64,000 nucleotides of DNA from JAITWN01 sp964437335 (lineage in GTDB: Bacteria > Pseudomonadota > Gammaproteobacteria > SZUA-140), in the NCBI GenBank assembly GCA_964437335.1, contig CAYTGL010000002.1:62001-126000 (forward strand). Direction: 5' to 3'. Under the pieces are notes generated by a model. The model saw nothing but the letters and a program-made list of their open reading frames with translations, made no database searches and was not told the origin of the DNA. Shown one piece after another: positions 36,349 through 44,937 of this stretch (position 1 is the first letter of the stretch; each line of letters begins with the position of its first letter). The translations under genes and the position numbers were made by a program.

Positions 36349-38214
36349 ATGTGTAAACCACAAGCGACACGCCATTTCATCGCGCTGATCATAGCACTCG
36401 TGATCGGGGGCTGTGCGGTCGGGCCGCCGGAAAAAGCCAGTGCGCCTTCCGCGAACGAGTCGTTGCGGCAGGCCGGGACGGCCCTGCAGCGCGCGGATTT
36501 CGAAGTCGCCGCCCGTTATTATCTCGAGGCCGCCGAAAGCGCCGATGAGGAGACGCGCCCCGATTACCAGTTGCTGGCCGTTTCGGCGCTGCTGCGGGGC
36601 AACCATATCGAATATGCGCAGCGCGTCATGGAGCGCATCGACACCAATCGCCTGGACCGGCTCGGAGAACTCCGCTGGCGAATCAGTACGGCGCGCATCG
36701 CGCTGGCGCAGAACCGGCCGGAGCAGGCATTGAATGTCCTGCCGGCCGCGACCCCGGACGGGGTCCCGGACCCGTTGCGGGCCGAGGTCCATGAACTGCG
36801 CGCGGAGGCCCGCCATCGCACCGGCAATCCGCTCGAGGCGGCGCGCGAACACGTGCTGCGTGAAAGCTTTCTGCGCCCCGAAGACGAAGGCGAACGGAGA
36901 CGCAGCCAGCAGGCGATCTGGCAGACCCTGAACCTGCTGCCGGATGAGGTGCTGCGGCGGGAACTCGCACCTCCCCCGGATCCGTTCGATGGCTGGCGCG
37001 AGCTGACGCTGATCGCGCGTTCGACACAGACCGGGACGATCGATATATCCGGCATGATCAACGGCTGGCGTCAGCGTTATCCATCGCATCCGGCCTCCGC
37101 GAATATCATCGAACTCGTGCTCGCGCGGCAGCGGGAACAGGCCGGGCGTCCAATGCATATCGCGGTGCTGTTACCGCACAGCGGCCCGGCTGCCGAAAGC
37201 GCCGGCGCGCTGAGGGACGGCTTCATCGCCGCGCATTTCCACCGTGAAAACCGCGCCTACATGCCGGAGATCCGCTTTTACGACACCGGCCCCGACCCCG
37301 CGACGGTCACGCTTACTTATATGCAGGCGGTCGAGGACGGCGCCGACCTCGTGGTCGGACCGCTGACGCGCCAGGCCGTCACGCTGCTCGCCGAGAGCGG
37401 ACGCATCAGCGTGCCGACGCTGACCTTGAATTACAGCGAATCGAACCGCGGGACCGATCCCCGGCTGTTCCAGTTCGGCCTCGCGCCGGAAGACGAGGCG
37501 CGCCAGGTCGCGCAACGCGCGTGGCTGGACGGCCACAATCGTGCGCTCGCGATCGTCCCCCGGGACGAATGGGGACAGCGGGTGGCCGAGGCTTTCCGCA
37601 CGGAGTGGGAGCAGTTCGGCGGCAAGCTGCTCGAGATTGAAACCTACCCGTCCGAGATCAACGATTTCTCCGATCAGATCCGGCGGCTTCTCAACCTCGA
37701 CGAAAGCGAGCAACGCCATCGCGATCTCGCGAGGACCCTGCAACAGCCGCTGCAACACGAGCCGCGTCGCCGCCATGACGCCGACTTCATCTTCATGGCG
37801 GCCTTTCCGCGCCAGGCGCGCCTGATCCGGCCCCAGCTCGAGTTCCACTTCGCCGCGCAGTTACCGGTGTACAGCACCTCGCATGTGTTTACCGGAAAAC
37901 GCAACCGCGACGACGACCGCGACATCGACGGCGTTATCTTCTGCGATCTCCCGTGGCTGCTGGAGGATACGAAACGCGCGGTCAAGCGTGACATCGAACG
38001 GGTATGGCCCGAACGCTCGGCGCAGTATGTCCGTTTCTATGCGCTGGGCGTCGACGCTTACGATATCATTCCGTACCTGAACAACCTGCGACTGTTCCAG
38101 TACGAACGCTACCAGGGGGCAACCGGCGTCCTGCAACTCGGCGACACCAATCGTGTCTACCGTCAACTGCCCTGGGCGCGGTTCAACAACGGGCTGCCCC
38201 GCCCCTATAATTGA
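36349..38214 (+). CDS. lpoA: Penicillin-binding protein activator LpoA
   Basis: A 621-residue outer-membrane lipoprotein. The signal peptide ends in the lipobox VIGGC (Cys21). An N-terminal TPR-like helical half (about residues 30-260) is followed by a periplasmic-binding-protein fold starting MHIAVLLPHSGPAAESAGALRDGF. It reaches through the murein to stimulate the glycosyltransferase/transpeptidase PBP1A. It is the first gene of an lpoA-yraN run in which yraN overlaps its stop. Confidence 0.93.
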   Translation: MCKPQATRHFIALIIALVIGGCAVGPPEKASAPSANESLRQAGTALQRADFEVAARYYLEAAESADEETRPDYQLLAVSALLRGNHIEYAQRVMERIDTNRLDRLGELRWRISTARIALAQNRPEQALNVLPAATPDGVPDPLRAEVHELRAEARHRTGNPLEAAREHVLRESFLRPEDEGERRRSQQAIWQTLNLLPDEVLRRELAPPPDPFDGWRELTLIARSTQTGTIDISGMINGWRQRYPSHPASANIIELVLARQREQAGRPMHIAVLLPHSGPAAESAGALRDGFIAAHFHRENRAYMPEIRFYDTGPDPATVTLTYMQAVEDGADLVVGPLTRQAVTLLAESGRISVPTLTLNYSESNRGTDPRLFQFGLAPEDEARQVAQRAWLDGHNRALAIVPRDEWGQRVAEAFRTEWEQFGGKLLEIETYPSEINDFSDQIRRLLNLDESEQRHRDLARTLQQPLQHEPRRRHDADFIFMAAFPRQARLIRPQLEFHFAAQLPVYSTSHVFTGKRNRDDDRDIDGVIFCDLPWLLEDTKRAVKRDIERVWPERSAQYVRFYALGVDAYDIIPYLNNLRLFQYERYQGATGVLQLGDTNRVYRQLPWARFNNGLPRPYN

Positions 38215-38576
38215 ACGCGCAGGTCACGACGCCCGGGATCGGCCGACGCAGCGAGGACGCCGCACTGCGCTGGCTTACCGGACAGGGCCTGCAATTGCGC
38301 GAACGCAATTTCCGTTGCCGGCGCGGTGAGATTGATCTGGTCATGCAGGACGGCAGCTGCGTCGTGTTCGTCGAGGTCCGCTACCGCCGCGGCAGCCGCT
38401 TCGGCAGTCCGGCCGAGACCATCGACGGGCGCAAGCAGTCACGGTTGCGGATCGCGGCGCAGTATTACCTGCAACTGCATCCGGACACCGGCCGCGCGCC
38501 GGCGCGCTTCGATGTCGTCGCGCTCCGCCCGGGGTCGACCGGCCTGGATTTCGAATGGATCAAAAATGCTTTTTAG
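38211..38576 (+). CDS. yraN: YraN/UPF0102 family nuclease-like protein
   Basis: A 121-residue protein with GRRSEDAALRWL, NFRCRRGEIDLVM and VVFVEVRYRRGSRFGSP, the restriction-endonuclease-like fold of UPF0102 (Glu, Asp and Glu-x-Lys/Arg metal site). The biological role is not established. It starts at TTG 38211, overlapping the lpoA TGA. In many relatives diaA follows; here it does not. Confidence 0.9.
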   Translation: MNAQVTTPGIGRRSEDAALRWLTGQGLQLRERNFRCRRGEIDLVMQDGSCVVFVEVRYRRGSRFGSPAETIDGRKQSRLRIAAQYYLQLHPDTGRAPARFDVVALRPGSTGLDFEWIKNAF

Positions 38577-38602
38577 ATAGTTAGATAATAGGACGTCCAA
38601 AA

Positions 38603-38613
38603 GGGGTCAGACC
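38603..38613. repeat. GGGGTCAGACC element between yraN and dolP
   Basis: GGGGTCAGACC, a GGTC-A-GACC palindrome, lies in the 70-base yraN-dolP gap where diaA is found in other genomes. It belongs to the GGGGTCAGACCCC family. Confidence 0.5.
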
Positions 38614-38648
38614 TTGTTAATTTTATGCCACAGGAGCATGCCGATTAC

Positions 38649-39233
38649 ATGACCACCAGAGTACTGATACCGCTTTGCGCACTGCTGATGCTCGCCTCGA
38701 CGACGGCGTGCGCTCCGCCATTGCTGATCGCAGGAGCCGGCGCTGCCGGCGCGGTAGTGGTGTCCGACCGGCGCACCACGCAGGTCCAGTTCGAGGATCA
38801 GAAAATAGAATCCGCGGCGATCGACGCGATCGGCGCCGATCTGCGGCTGTCCGAGGGCGTTCATGTGTCGGTGACCAGCTACAACCATGTCATGCTGCTG
38901 ACCGGCCAGGCGCCCGACCAGACCACGATCGACCGCATCATCCAGCACATGCGCGGCATCGACAAGGTGCGCAGCATCCACAATCATATCGAGACCCGTG
39001 CACCGACGACATTCAGCCAGCGCACCCGTGACACTTTGACGACAAGCCGGGTCAAGAGCGTGCTGCTCGGCGAGGAAGGGCTGTCGTCGCTGCAGGTCAA
39101 GGTCGTCAGCGAAAATGACGTGGTTTATCTGATGGGCCTGATCAGACGCAACGAGGCGGATCGCGTCGCCCAGGTCGTGCAGCAGGTCGAGGGCGTCAGA
39201 CAGGTCGTGCTGATCTTCGAGTATATCCGTTGA
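38649..39233 (+). CDS. dolP: BON-domain outer-membrane lipoprotein DolP (YraP)
   Basis: About 194 residues. A signal peptide ends near STTAC, a relaxed lipobox, and two BON domains follow (around residues 38-105 and 115-190, the second with VKSVLLGEEGLSSLQVKVVSENDVVYLMG). DolP supports outer-membrane integrity and the Bam complex at division sites. An in-frame ATG at 38625 is the alternative start. Its TGA overlaps the TTG start of the next gene. Confidence 0.9.
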   Translation: MTTRVLIPLCALLMLASTTACAPPLLIAGAGAAGAVVVSDRRTTQVQFEDQKIESAAIDAIGADLRLSEGVHVSVTSYNHVMLLTGQAPDQTTIDRIIQHMRGIDKVRSIHNHIETRAPTTFSQRTRDTLTTSRVKSVLLGEEGLSSLQVKVVSENDVVYLMGLIRRNEADRVAQVVQQVEGVRQVVLIFEYIR

Positions 39234-40621
39234 GCGCACTCGGCCGGGTAACCCTTACGGATCTTGCCGCGCTCCTCGCGCCGGGAGACCTGCTGACTGA
39301 TCCCGTCGATTGCTGGCCCTATGGCTATGACAACAGCCGCCGCCAGCATCCGCCTGACGCCGTAGTCTTCCCGCGCAGCCATGAACAGGTGCTCGGCATC
39401 CTGCGCCTGTGCAATCGCGACGGCGTCTGCCTCGTGCCGCGTGGCCGGGGCACCGGCACCACCGGCGCATCCGTCCCGACCCGCGGCGGGATCGTCCTGT
39501 CGCTCGAGCGGATGGAGCGTATACTGCGCATCGCGCCCGGCGACCGCTTGATCATCGTCGAACCGGGCGTCACGAACCAGGCCGTTCAGGACGCGGCCGG
39601 CCAGGCCGGACTGTTCTGGCCGCCCGACCCGACCAGCGCCGCGTATTCGACGATTGGCGGCAATCTCGCCTGCAACGCCGCCGGCCCGCGCAGCGTCAAG
39701 TACGGAACGACGCGCGAAAACGTGCTCGGCCTGCGCGCGGTCACCGGCGCGGGCCGGGAGATCCGCACCGGCGTACGGACCAGCAAGGGCGTCGTCGGCT
39801 ACGATTTGACCCGCCTGCTGATCGGATCCGAGGGCACGCTCGCGGTCATCACCGAGGCGACGCTGAAACTGAGCCCGCTGCCCGAAGCCAGACGCACGAT
39901 GCAGGCGGTATACGACTCGGTACACGCGGCCGCCGAGGCCGTATCGCGGATCATGGCCCAGCCGGCGACGCCGTGCGCGCTGGAATTCATCGATGGCCGC
40001 GCGATCGATATGATCCGCGAATATTCAAGCGCCGAACTTCCGCTTGGCGCCGGCGCCCTGCTGATGATCGAGGTCGACGGCATGGCGAGCGCGCTCGACG
40101 CGGATGCCGCAGCCGTGCGCGCCGCGGCGACGCTGCCCGGCCTGCTTTCGTTCAGTACCGGGAAGACCGCGGACGAAGCGGCAGCCCTGTGGGCGACGCG
40201 CAAGGCGCTGTCACCGGCGCTGCGCAAAATCGCGCCGAAAAAGATCAACGAGGATGTCGTGGTGCCGGTCTCGGCGATCCCGGCGCTGATCGCGGGGCTT
40301 GACGATCTTGCACAGGAATTCGGCGTCATGATCGTCAATTTCGGTCATGCGGGCAATGGCAACATCCATGTCAATTTGCTCGTCGACCCGGACGATCCGC
40401 GCCAGATGGCGCAGGCGGAGCCGTGTTTGTCGCGGGTATTCGATCTGGTGCTTTCGCTCGACGGCACGCTGTCGGGAGAGCACGGCGTTGGCATCGAAAA
40501 GCGCGCCTACGTCGACCGCGAAATCGACCCGGCCGCGATGGAACTGATGCGGGGGATCAAGACGCTGTTCGATCCGGCCGGGATACTGAATCCGGACAAG
40601 ATGTTCCCCGACGCAGGTTAG
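39230..40621 (+). CDS. GlcD-type FAD-linked oxidase (D-lactate/glycolate dehydrogenase family)
   Basis: A 463-residue flavoprotein. The PCMH-type FAD-binding half carries VPRGRGTGTTGASVPTRGG, PDPTSAAYSTIGGNLACNAAG and the GSEGTLAVITEATL segment. The C-terminal half has KINEDVVVP, NFGHAGNGNIHVN (usually HAGDGNLH) and SGEHGVGIEKR. The family oxidises D-2-hydroxy acids such as glycolate or D-lactate. The substrate is not determined, and no GlcE/GlcF partners are adjacent. TTG 39230 overlaps the dolP stop, so the gene is coupled to dolP. Confidence 0.88.
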   Translation: MSALGRVTLTDLAALLAPGDLLTDPVDCWPYGYDNSRRQHPPDAVVFPRSHEQVLGILRLCNRDGVCLVPRGRGTGTTGASVPTRGGIVLSLERMERILRIAPGDRLIIVEPGVTNQAVQDAAGQAGLFWPPDPTSAAYSTIGGNLACNAAGPRSVKYGTTRENVLGLRAVTGAGREIRTGVRTSKGVVGYDLTRLLIGSEGTLAVITEATLKLSPLPEARRTMQAVYDSVHAAAEAVSRIMAQPATPCALEFIDGRAIDMIREYSSAELPLGAGALLMIEVDGMASALDADAAAVRAAATLPGLLSFSTGKTADEAAALWATRKALSPALRKIAPKKINEDVVVPVSAIPALIAGLDDLAQEFGVMIVNFGHAGNGNIHVNLLVDPDDPRQMAQAEPCLSRVFDLVLSLDGTLSGEHGVGIEKRAYVDREIDPAAMELMRGIKTLFDPAGILNPDKMFPDAG

Positions 40622-40630
40622 GGTTGCAGT

Positions 40631-41038
40631 CTACTTGACCAGCTGCAGATGCCGTCGCCCCTTCTTCCGCGATGGCGTGGGGGGTTCCGGAGGAAGCTGC
40701 GTCGCGGCGCTCGCGGTCACGCCGTTCTCGCGCTCGAACACCATGCCCTTGCCGTTTTCCCGCGCATAGATGGCAAGCACGGCCTGTACCGGGATCGCGA
40801 CCTCCTGGCTTTTACCGCCGAAGCGCGCGCTGAACGAGAGCCAGTCGTTGTCCAGCCGCCAGTGGCTGACCGCGCGCGGGCTGATGTTCAGGATGATCCT
40901 TCCGTTCTCGACGTGCTGTACCGGGACATTGGCGCCGGGAAACTCGGCGTTGACGAGGACATAGGGCGTCAGGCCGTTATCGGTGATCCACTGGTGAATC
41001 GCGCGGAAGATATAGGGCCGGCTCGATGTCATGCTCAT
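40631..41038 (-). CDS. sspB: ClpXP protease specificity-enhancing factor SspB
   Basis: About 135 residues. RPYIFRAIHQWITDNGLTPYVLVNA, ISPRAVSHWRLDNDWLSFSARFGG and IPVQAVLAIYARENG make the SspB core; the C-terminal tail ends in RRHLQLVK, the ClpX-binding peptide. It delivers ssrA-tagged proteins to ClpXP. ATG 41038 follows sspA by 16 bases, and the pair is a standard operon. Confidence 0.96.
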   Translation of the reverse strand: MSMTSSRPYIFRAIHQWITDNGLTPYVLVNAEFPGANVPVQHVENGRIILNISPRAVSHWRLDNDWLSFSARFGGKSQEVAIPVQAVLAIYARENGKGMVFERENGVTASAATQLPPEPPTPSRKKGRRHLQLVK

Positions 41039-41054
41039 CTTGATCACCCCGCTA

Positions 41055-41690
41055 TCAGATCCTGACCTTGGCAAAGTCCTGCTCGGCCTCCGAAAGACTG
41101 GCCTTGAACGATGGCCTGCTGAAGATGCGCTCGGCGTAACGTAACAGCGGCTTCAATTGTGACGGCAACTCCACGCCGAATTGCGGCAGCCGCCACAGGA
41201 TCGGCGCCATGCTGCATTCGATCAGCGCAAATTCGTCGCTCATGAAATAGGGCTTCTTCGCGAGGATAGGCGCCAGCATCGTGAAATCGTCCTGCATCAT
41301 TTTTCTGGCCTTGTCCGACCGGTCCCGGTCGTTGCCGGTCAGGTCGCCGATCAGGCTGTACCAGTCCTTGTCGATGCGGTGCAGCATCATCCGGGTCCGG
41401 GCGCGTGACACCGGGTCGACCGGCATCAGTGGCGGATGCGGAAAACGCTCGTCGAGATATTCCATGATGATCATCGAGTCGTAAAGCACGAGATCCCGGT
41501 CGACCAGTGTCGGCACGGAGGTGTAGGCGTTGATGTCGATCAGATCTTCGGGCGGGTTATTGATATCGACGTCGATAATGTCAGCCGAAATGCCTTTCTC
41601 CGACAGGACGATGCGGACACGGTGGCTTAAAGCGCAATCCGCCCTCGAATACAGGGTCATAACAGGCCTTCGAGCGGCTGATATCGCCAT
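41055..41690 (-). CDS. sspA: Stringent starvation protein A
   Basis: A 211-residue glutathione-S-transferase-fold protein. VMTLYSRADCALSHRVRIVLSEKGI, NPPEDLIDINAYTSVPTLVDRDL and IIMEYLDERFPHPPLMPVDP match SspA, including the PHP surface used to bind RNA polymerase. It associates with sigma-70 holoenzyme during stress and acid resistance. ATG 41690 has GGGGAG nine bases upstream. The bc1 complex genes often found upstream are absent here. Confidence 0.96.
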   Translation of the reverse strand: MAISAARRPVMTLYSRADCALSHRVRIVLSEKGISADIIDVDINNPPEDLIDINAYTSVPTLVDRDLVLYDSMIIMEYLDERFPHPPLMPVDPVSRARTRMMLHRIDKDWYSLIGDLTGNDRDRSDKARKMMQDDFTMLAPILAKKPYFMSDEFALIECSMAPILWRLPQFGVELPSQLKPLLRYAERIFSRPSFKASLSEAEQDFAKVRI

Positions 41691-42035
41691 ACGACACATC
41701 TCCCCGGTATTATTATCGCAGTGCGAGTCAGGGAATCTTACCACAATCGCGGCAGGCGCGTCATAAACGAGTCTCATTCGCGTGTACCTGGCGCAGTCTG
41801 GCCCCATGGGATCAGCCGGCAGCGCAAGCTGGATGAATACTGCTAGAATGGCCGCCAGTTGTGAACGGTGGAATCGCGCCCGGGGCGGGTTACTTCGTTA
41901 CGGGACACGCTGTGAATACGTCCCTGTACGCTCGACGGCCGCATCCCTGCGGCCGACGGTCCCATAACGAAGTAACCCGCCCCGGGCGCGATGCTGGTTT
42001 GATAGCTACGGTTTTTCAATTCTGCCCAGACATCC
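41691..42035. other. Intergenic region between divergent sspA and traB-family gene
   Basis: This 345-base gap holds the promoter region of sspA (AT-rich GATAATAATACC on the minus strand about 25 bases before its start) and, in its second half, hairpin repeat copy 4. I see no protein-coding gene in it. The remaining 40 bases before the traB-family ATG show no clear promoter. Confidence 0.7.
41873..41992 (-). repeat. Conserved-core, variable-arm hairpin repeat, copy 4 of 4
   Basis: Arms 41873-41906 and 41959-41992 pair over 34 bases with one mismatch, the longest arms of the four. The core 41907-41958 is identical to that of copy 3. It sits between divergent genes, as copy 3 does, ending 43 bases before the traB-family ATG. 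Confidence 0.95.
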
Positions 42036-43274
42036 ATGACGTCCGATACCGCAGTCGCCGCTCTCATCGGCGACACCGAGCCGTACTTCACGATCGAACA
42101 TGATGGCCGGCGGCTTACCGTGCTCGGGACCGCGCATATCTCGCGAACCAGCGCCGACAAGGTCACGGAGCTGATCGACCAGGGCGGCTATGATGCCGTC
42201 GCGATCGAGTTGTGTCCGAGCAGGCACAATGCACTGATGAATCCCGACAACCTGTCGCGGATGAACCTGTTCGACGTATTCCGGCAGAAGAAGGCGGCGA
42301 TGGTCGCGGCGAGCCTGGCGCTGGCCGCGTATCAGCAGCGCATGGCGGAACAGCTCAATATCAGACCGGGCGCGGAGATGCTGGCGGCGATCGATGGCGC
42401 GCGGGCGCGGCATCTGCCGGTGCTGCTGATCGATCGCGAAATCGCCATCACCTTGCGCCGCGTCTATCGCAATGTGCCGTGGTGGCAGCGTCTGAATCTG
42501 GTATCGGGACTGCTGGCAAGCCTGGTGACGTCGCGCAAGATCTCCGCGGAGGAAATCGAACGCCTCAAGGAAGGCGATATCCTCGAGTCGACGTTTTCGC
42601 AGTTCGCCGAGCAGTCGAAAGATCTCTATATCCCGCTGATCGACGAACGGGACCGCTACATGTCAGCGCGACTGGTCAAGGAATTCGGCAATGGGAATCA
42701 TCGCAACATGCTCGCAGTCGTCGGCGCCGGGCATTTGCGCGGGATCAGCGGCTATTTACCCGAATACCTTGAATCTTCGATCCTGATGCCGCCGGACAAG
42801 ACGATCAGCGATCTCGACGAGGTGCCGCCGCCGAGCCGCTGGCCGAAGTTGATTTCCTGGGTGGTCGTGCTGCTGATCCTGACCGGCTTCGCCATCGGAT
42901 TTTCTCGCGGCCCGGAACTCGGCCTGCGCATGGTGATCGACTGGATCGTCATCAACGGCGGACTCGCCGCGCTCGGCACGATACTGGCCGGCGGGCATTA
43001 TCTGACGGTCATAGGCGCGTTCGTGGCGGCGCCGCTGACGTCACTGAATCCGATGATCGGGGTCGGGATGGTGACCGCGGTCATCGAGACCTGGGCGCGC
43101 AAGCCGCAGGTCGGGGATTTCGCGCAATTGCGCAAGGACACCGCGAGCTTCAGCGGCTGGCGCCGCAACCGCGTGGCACGCACACTGCTGGTCTTTCTGT
43201 TCAGCACCCTCGGCTCGGCGACCGGCACCTATCTGGCCGGCTTCCTGATCTTCCAGCGCCTGATGCAGCAGTGA
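42036..43274 (+). CDS. TraB/GumN family membrane protein
   Basis: A 412-residue protein. The N-terminal domain has LTVLGTAHISRTSADKV and VAIELCPSRHNAL, the conserved Gly-Thr-Ala-His and Glu motifs of the TraB/TIKI family, and a later AVVGAGHLRGI. The C-terminal third has several transmembrane helices (from about residue 268). Relatives include the enterococcal pheromone-shutdown protein TraB and Tiki metalloproteases; the bacterial physiological role is unknown. This is not the conjugation-pilus TraB. Confidence 0.85.
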   Translation: MTSDTAVAALIGDTEPYFTIEHDGRRLTVLGTAHISRTSADKVTELIDQGGYDAVAIELCPSRHNALMNPDNLSRMNLFDVFRQKKAAMVAASLALAAYQQRMAEQLNIRPGAEMLAAIDGARARHLPVLLIDREIAITLRRVYRNVPWWQRLNLVSGLLASLVTSRKISAEEIERLKEGDILESTFSQFAEQSKDLYIPLIDERDRYMSARLVKEFGNGNHRNMLAVVGAGHLRGISGYLPEYLESSILMPPDKTISDLDEVPPPSRWPKLISWVVVLLILTGFAIGFSRGPELGLRMVIDWIVINGGLAALGTILAGGHYLTVIGAFVAAPLTSLNPMIGVGMVTAVIETWARKPQVGDFAQLRKDTASFSGWRRNRVARTLLVFLFSTLGSATGTYLAGFLIFQRLMQQ

Positions 43275-43275
43275 C

Positions 43276-43288
43276 GGGGTCAGGCCCC
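43276..43288. repeat. GGGGTCAGGCCCC element between convergent genes
   Basis: GGGG-TCAGG-CCCC lies in the 13 bases between the traB-family stop and the pirin stop and overlaps the last base of the latter. It belongs to the GGGGTCAGACCCC family and could serve as a shared 3' boundary. Confidence 0.5.
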
Positions 43289-44022
43289 TAGTCAACAAAG
43301 GGCCCGTGCTGGCGGATCGGCTCACGATGCGGTTTGCCGAAGCAGAACATCAGGCGGCACTCCTCCCAGGCCTCGATCATCAGCGTTCCGGGATCATCAA
43401 AGAAACCGGCGCAATCATGGTCGAGCGCCTTGCCGCCGACGGCGGCCGAGCCTTCCGCCGCGTAGATCAGGCCGCGATATCCCGACGGGATCGCCTCACG
43501 AAAGGTCACACCCGGATCGAGGTGGACATCGAGATACAGTACCGGCGTATGCAGTCGCATCGGTGAGCCCTTGCCGACAATCGTGATGGTCCTGCCCCCC
43601 TCGAACTTTCTCACCGGCAACTCGTCGATGTCGACCTGCTGATATTCCGGTTCGAGACTCTTGTGCTTCCCCGGCAGGTTGATCCACAACTGAATCCCGC
43701 GCGTCACGCCATCACCGACCGGCATTTCGGAGTGTGTGATACCGCGTCCCGCGGTGAAGCGCTGCGCGCCGCCCGCGAGTACCGTGGAGCGATTGCCGAG
43801 GTTGTCTTCGTGGCGCATGCCGCCCGAGAACAGATATGTGATCGCTTCGAAGCCGCGATGCGTATGATCAGGCAGGCCGGCATCCGGCGTGATCGAGAAG
43901 TGATCCCACAATACGAAGGGATCGAAGTTCATCCAGCCGGACACGGGCATCAGACGCCTGACATCGACGCCAGCCCCTTCCTTCATTTCGGTCGCACGAC
44001 GGAACTCGGGATTGGCGCTCAT
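43288..44022 (-). CDS. Pirin family protein (cupin)
   Basis: A 244-residue bicupin. The metal-binding set is seen in PDHTHRGFEAITYLFSG and GRGITHSEM (three His and one Glu). DPFVLWDHF at the start and the C-terminal FGKPHREPI tail are pirin features. Some members have quercetin 2,3-dioxygenase activity and some regulate pyruvate metabolism or stress; which applies is unknown. Confidence 0.9.
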   Translation of the reverse strand: MSANPEFRRATEMKEGAGVDVRRLMPVSGWMNFDPFVLWDHFSITPDAGLPDHTHRGFEAITYLFSGGMRHEDNLGNRSTVLAGGAQRFTAGRGITHSEMPVGDGVTRGIQLWINLPGKHKSLEPEYQQVDIDELPVRKFEGGRTITIVGKGSPMRLHTPVLYLDVHLDPGVTFREAIPSGYRGLIYAAEGSAAVGGKALDHDCAGFFDDPGTLMIEAWEECRLMFCFGKPHREPIRQHGPFVD

Positions 44023-44097
44023 GGTTTGCTCCTTGAATCGTATTGGCCGGTCAGAGCCGTATTATCCACGCTTTCCCCGGATAAAAAAGGGTAACCT

Positions 44098-44108
44098 GGG
44101 GTCAAACC
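44098..44108. repeat. GGGGTCAAACC element
   Basis: A degenerate GGGGTCAGACC unit in the 160-base gap between the divergent pirin and pentapeptide-repeat genes. Assigned to the same family as the other four only by sequence likeness. Confidence 0.35.
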
Positions 44109-44184
44109 GGATGACTTTGCTTTCAATACACGCGCCGTGCCCATAAAATGCAGGACAAGCAACACAGGATTATCAGGAGAAATA

Positions 44185-44934
44185 ATGACGAATCGTGTCT
44201 GGCCAGCCAGTGTCCTGCTGTTTCTGTTGTCCGCCGGCGCCGCGGTCGCCGGCTGTGACGACCCGCCGGCCAGAAACGTCATCTGGATCAACTGCGACAA
44301 GAGCGGCATCGACCTCAGCGGCGCCGATCTGCGCGGCGCGGTCATGACCCGCGCCAACCTCGGGAACGCCAACCTCGGCGACGCCGTGCTGACCGGAGTT
44401 GATTTCAGTTTCGCCCGGATCGAGGGCGCGCGTTTCGACAGCGCCCGCATCGACCATGCGCGCTTCATCAGCGCAGATCTCGGCGGCGCGAGCTTCAGGG
44501 ATAGCATCCTCGACGGGACGAGCTTCAATCGGGCGCGCATGGCAAAGGCCGATTTCAGCGGTTCGAGCCTTCGTAACGCTTCGTTCTACCAGGCGGAGAT
44601 GAGCGGCGTCTTCATGCGCGGCGCGATATTACATGGCGCGAACCTCATTCAGGCGACACTGAGCGGCGCCGACTTCACGGGGGCCGACCTCAGCCGTGCC
44701 GATCTCGAGCGTGCGCAACTCGAAAACGCGTCGTTCAGAAGCGCGATCATGCGCAACACCCGTCTCGAAAGCGCAAACCTGCAGTCCGCCGATCTGCGTG
44801 ACGCCGACATGACGAATGCCGTGCTGGTCCGGGCCGAGATCCGCGACGCAATGTTCGACGGCGCGATTCTCGATACGGCACAGTGGGTCAACCGCCGCCG
44901 CTGCCGCACCGGATCGATCGGCGACTGCCTCTGA
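44185..44934 (+). CDS. Pentapeptide-repeat lipoprotein
   Basis: A 249-residue protein. The signal peptide (residues 1-22) ends in AVAGC, a good lipobox, so it should be lipid-anchored. From about residue 45 to 235 it consists of A(D/N)LxX pentapeptides such as SGADL-RGAVM-TRANL-GNANL, which fold into a right-handed quadrilateral beta-helix. RBS AGGAG is placed well before ATG 44185. Exported pentapeptide proteins have no general function; a DNA-gyrase-protecting role, known for cytoplasmic ones, is unlikely because of export. Confidence 0.88.
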   Translation: MTNRVWPASVLLFLLSAGAAVAGCDDPPARNVIWINCDKSGIDLSGADLRGAVMTRANLGNANLGDAVLTGVDFSFARIEGARFDSARIDHARFISADLGGASFRDSILDGTSFNRARMAKADFSGSSLRNASFYQAEMSGVFMRGAILHGANLIQATLSGADFTGADLSRADLERAQLENASFRSAIMRNTRLESANLQSADLRDADMTNAVLVRAEIRDAMFDGAILDTAQWVNRRRCRTGSIGDCL

Positions 44935-44937
44935 AAA

